From JBDSEG01 sp039920165 (GTDB lineage Bacteria > Pseudomonadota > Gammaproteobacteria > Burkholderiales > Burkholderiaceae_C), in assembly GCA_039920165.1 (NCBI GenBank), contig JBDSEG010000412.1, positions 1 to 19,849 on the forward strand: a DNA stretch of 19,849 bases, given 5' to 3'. This document shows positions 17,419 through 19,849 of the stretch, piece after piece. A program made the position numbers and the translations under genes. Each line of letters starts with the position of its first letter. Position 1 is the stretch's first letter. The notes under the pieces are model-generated. The model did not search any database and was not told the DNA's origin. It saw only the letters and a program-made list of their open reading frames with translations.

Positions 17419-19849
17419 ATGAAGCCCGAGCTGGAACAGCTGCAGGCCGGCATCGCCGCGCTGCAGGCGCAGCGCGCCCACCTGGGCGAGCTGGTGGTCG
17501 AGTTGTCGGTGGCGGCACTGCGCCAGCGCCTGGAGGCGCTCGGCGCCGCGCCGTCGGGCGCGGGCGGTTCGGTGCCCAAACTCAAGCAGGTCACGATCCT
17601 GTTCCTCGACGTCGTCGGATCGACCACGCTCAGCCAGCGCCTGGACCCGGAGGAGATCTCGGCGGTGATGGACGGGGCGCTCGCGCGCGGCACCGCGATC
17701 GTCGACCAGCACGGCGGCAAGGTGCTCCAGTACGCGGGCGACAACCTGCTCGCGGTATTCGGTGCCGGCGAGGCGCGCGAGGACGATCCTGAGCGCGCCG
17801 TCTGCTGCGGCCTGGCGCTGCTGGCCGAGGGCCGCGCGCTGGGCGAGGAGGTCGAACGCCACTACGGACACCTCGGCTTCAACGTCCGCGTCGGCGTGCA
17901 CACCGGCGGCGTGCTGCTCGGCGGCGGCGTCGATGCCGACGGCACGATCCGCGGCATCGCGGTGAATATCGCGGCGCGCATGGAGCAGACCGCGCCGGCC
18001 GGTGGCATGCGCATCAGCCACGATACCTGGCATCTGGTGCGCGGCGTCTTCGACGTCGAGCCGCAGGCGCCGCTTGCGGTGAAGGGCGTGGCTGAGCCGG
18101 TCCTCACCTACCTCGTGACGCGGACCAAGCCGCGCAACCTGCGCACCAGCACGCGTGGCATCGAGGGCATCGAGACCCGAATGGTCGGCCGCGACGCCGA
18201 GATGAGGTCGTTGCAGGAGGCCTTTGCCCGGCTGCACGACGAGCAGCGCTATGCCGCGGTCACGGTGGTCGCCGACGCGGGAGTGGGCAAGAGCCGGCTG
18301 CTGCACGAGTTCGAGCGCTGGATAGGCGAGCAGCCGCGGCCGCTGGTGCGCTTCCACGGCCGGGCCGATCCGGCGACTCAGAGCCGGCCGTTCGGCCTCC
18401 TGCGCGACGTGCTCGCCTGGCACCTGCAGATCGGCGACAGCGACAGCATGCGCAGTGCCAAGGACAAGATCGAGCAGGGCATCGTCCCGCTCTTCGTCGA
18501 CGACGACGGCGCCGACCTGGCGCAGGCGCATGCGCATCTGCTGGGGCATCTGATCGGCCTGGACTTCAGCGACAGCCGCCACGTCAAGGGCATCCTCGAC
18601 GACCCGAAGCAGATCCGCGCGCGCGCCTTTCACGCCGCGGCACAGGTGCTGCGCCGGGTCGCCGCGCGCACGTCGTCGCCGGTGCTGCTGCAGCTCGACG
18701 ACCTGCACTGGGCCGACGATGGTTCGCTGGAATTCCTGAGCCATCTTGCGCAGGTCAGCCGCGACGTACCGATGCTGGTGCTGGGGCTGGCTCGGCCGAC
18801 CCTGTTCGAGCGGCGCGCCGACTGGGCCGATGGCGATGCGCAGTGCCGCATCGACCTGGTCGCGCTCGACAAGAGCCACAGCCAGCAACTGGCCGAGGAG
18901 TTGCTGAAGAAGCTGCCCGAGGTGCCGGCGATGCTGAGCGATCTCATCATCGGGCGAGCCGAAGGCAACCCCTTCTACATGGAAGAGCTGGTGCAAATGC
19001 TGGTCGACCAGGGCGCGCTGGAAACCGGTGCCGAGCACTGGACATTGCACCCGGCCCGGCTGCTCGCAACGCCTGTTCCGGCCACGCTGACCGGGGTGCT
19101 GCAGGCTCGCCTGGACGGCCTGCCGCCGCCGGAGCGGCTGGCACTTCAAGAATCGAGCGTGATCGGCCTCGTGTTCTGGGACCAGGCGCTCGGCGCGCTC
19201 GATCCCGATGCCGTACAGGCGTTGCCCGCCCTGTTGCGGCGCGAACTCGTGCTGCCGCACAAGGAGGCGAACTTCGACGATCTGCGCGAATACGCCTTCC
19301 GGCACCAGATCCTGCACCAAGTCACCTACGACACGCTGCTCAAGCGCGCACGCCAGACGCTGCACGCCAAGGCGGCGGCGTGGATGGCGAGCCTGACCGG
19401 TGCGCGCGCGGGTGACTTTCTCGGGGCGACCGCCGAGCACCACGAGAAAGCTGGCGATATCGCAAGCGCCTGCGAGTTCTTCACCCGCGCCGCCGAGCAG
19501 GCGCGCAAGCGCTATGCGCACGAGGCGGCACTGGCGTATGTGGCGCGCGCGCTCGCACTGAGCAACGCCGGCTCGGGCAACGAAACCCTCTTGCTGCGCT
19601 GGCGCCTGCTCGACGTGCGCGAGCGCACGCTCGAACTGCAAGGCCGCCGGCCCGAGCAGCGCGCCGACCTGGATGCGATGCAGCAACTTGCTGACGCGCT
19701 GGACGACGACCGGCGGCGCGCCGAAATCGCTGCCCGGCGCAGCCTGCTGGCCGGTCGCACCGGCGACTATCGGGGCCAGGAGAGTGCGGCGCGGCGCGCA
19801 TGGAAGGCGCCCTTGAACTTGCCGAAGAACTCTTTCACATGCCGGTCCG
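17419..19849 (+). CDS. Class III nucleotide cyclase - AAA/STAND ATPase - helical repeat protein (partial at 3' end)
   Basis: The visible 810 codons encode a large cytoplasmic signalling protein. After a helical N-terminus (1-45), a class III adenylate/guanylate cyclase domain covers about 55-235. Its metal-binding Asps are D64 (LFLDVVGST) and D108 (QYAGDNLLAVFG), and its transition-state pair is N183/R187 (VNIAARM). The substrate-selecting positions are Q104 and T176 instead of the usual Lys and Asp, so the nucleotide used is uncertain. From about 256 (MVGRDAEM) an AAA/STAND-type ATPase follows. Its Walker A is ADAGVGKSRLL (K291; the first Gly of the P-loop is Ala) and its Walker B LLQLDDLHWADD (424-433). 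After about 650 it is helical and TPR-like. The ATG at 17419 has no Shine-Dalgarno. Near 19790-19801 the reading frame appears to slip; see findings. The C-terminus lies outside the window. Confidence 0.88.
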   Translation, partial: MKPELEQLQAGIAALQAQRAHLGELVVELSVAALRQRLEALGAAPSGAGGSVPKLKQVTILFLDVVGSTTLSQRLDPEEISAVMDGALARGTAIVDQHGGKVLQYAGDNLLAVFGAGEAREDDPERAVCCGLALLAEGRALGEEVERHYGHLGFNVRVGVHTGGVLLGGGVDADGTIRGIAVNIAARMEQTAPAGGMRISHDTWHLVRGVFDVEPQAPLAVKGVAEPVLTYLVTRTKPRNLRTSTRGIEGIETRMVGRDAEMRSLQEAFARLHDEQRYAAVTVVADAGVGKSRLLHEFERWIGEQPRPLVRFHGRADPATQSRPFGLLRDVLAWHLQIGDSDSMRSAKDKIEQGIVPLFVDDDGADLAQAHAHLLGHLIGLDFSDSRHVKGILDDPKQIRARAFHAAAQVLRRVAARTSSPVLLQLDDLHWADDGSLEFLSHLAQVSRDVPMLVLGLARPTLFERRADWADGDAQCRIDLVALDKSHSQQLAEELLKKLPEVPAMLSDLIIGRAEGNPFYMEELVQMLVDQGALETGAEHWTLHPARLLATPVPATLTGVLQARLDGLPPPERLALQESSVIGLVFWDQALGALDPDAVQALPALLRRELVLPHKEANFDDLREYAFRHQILHQVTYDTLLKRARQTLHAKAAAWMASLTGARAGDFLGATAEHHEKAGDIASACEFFTRAAEQARKRYAHEAALAYVARALALSNAGSGNETLLLRWRLLDVRERTLELQGRRPEQRADLDAMQQLADALDDDRRRAEIAARRSLLAGRTGDYRGQESAARRAWKAPLNLPKNSFTCRS

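Noticed and set aside
17404..19686. A 760-codon ORF on the minus strand
   Set aside because: It is antisense to the cyclase-ATPase gene, which has clear catalytic motifs. The antisense product shows His/Gln/Arg-rich filler with no domain.

Overview
The window is about 19.8 kb of very GC-rich chromosomal DNA with strongly GC-biased third codon positions. The family mix points to a betaproteobacterium, most likely Burkholderiales: a homodimeric AceE, a Bug/TctC-type solute-binding protein, a LivHMGF transporter, a DUF4124-glutaredoxin protein and a repeat-like GC-rich hairpin between genes. This placement is an inference. I see no rRNA, tRNA, CRISPR array, insertion sequence, phage gene or origin, and the region reads as core chromosome.

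Layout. (1) 1-2699, minus: aceE, pyruvate dehydrogenase E1, lacking only its last few residues at the window edge. (2) 2700-2845: an AT-rich divergent control region with two dyad-like sequences. (3) 2846-9095, plus: a tight run of a membrane-bound PAS sensor histidine kinase, a possible 48-residue ORF, a FixJ/LuxR-type response regulator, folD and an M3 oligopeptidase (prlC/opdA). Several junctions are ATGA stop/start overlaps. (4) 9191-9847, plus: an exported DUF4124-glutaredoxin protein. (5) 9858-12471, minus: rmuC followed by an overlapping MFS transporter gene. (6) 12583-13560, plus: a Bug-family periplasmic binding protein with no transporter partner in the window. (7) 13567-17291, minus: livH-livM-livG-livF, a branched-chain amino acid type ABC importer without its binding protein. 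A GC-rich repeat-like hairpin element separates livG from livF. (8) 17419-window end, plus: a class III nucleotide cyclase fused to an AAA/STAND-type ATPase, with an atypical substrate-selecting residue pair and an apparent frameshift about 50 bases before the window ends.

How the genes may work together. The kinase has a large periplasmic sensor region, and its response regulator is a DNA-binding transcription factor. Both are divergent from aceE, which makes them candidate regulators of pyruvate entry into the TCA cycle or of their own operon. The operon continues into one-carbon metabolism (folD) and peptide breakdown (prlC). The most notable items are this divergent two-component/aceE arrangement, the small ORF between kinase and regulator, and the non-canonical cyclase.
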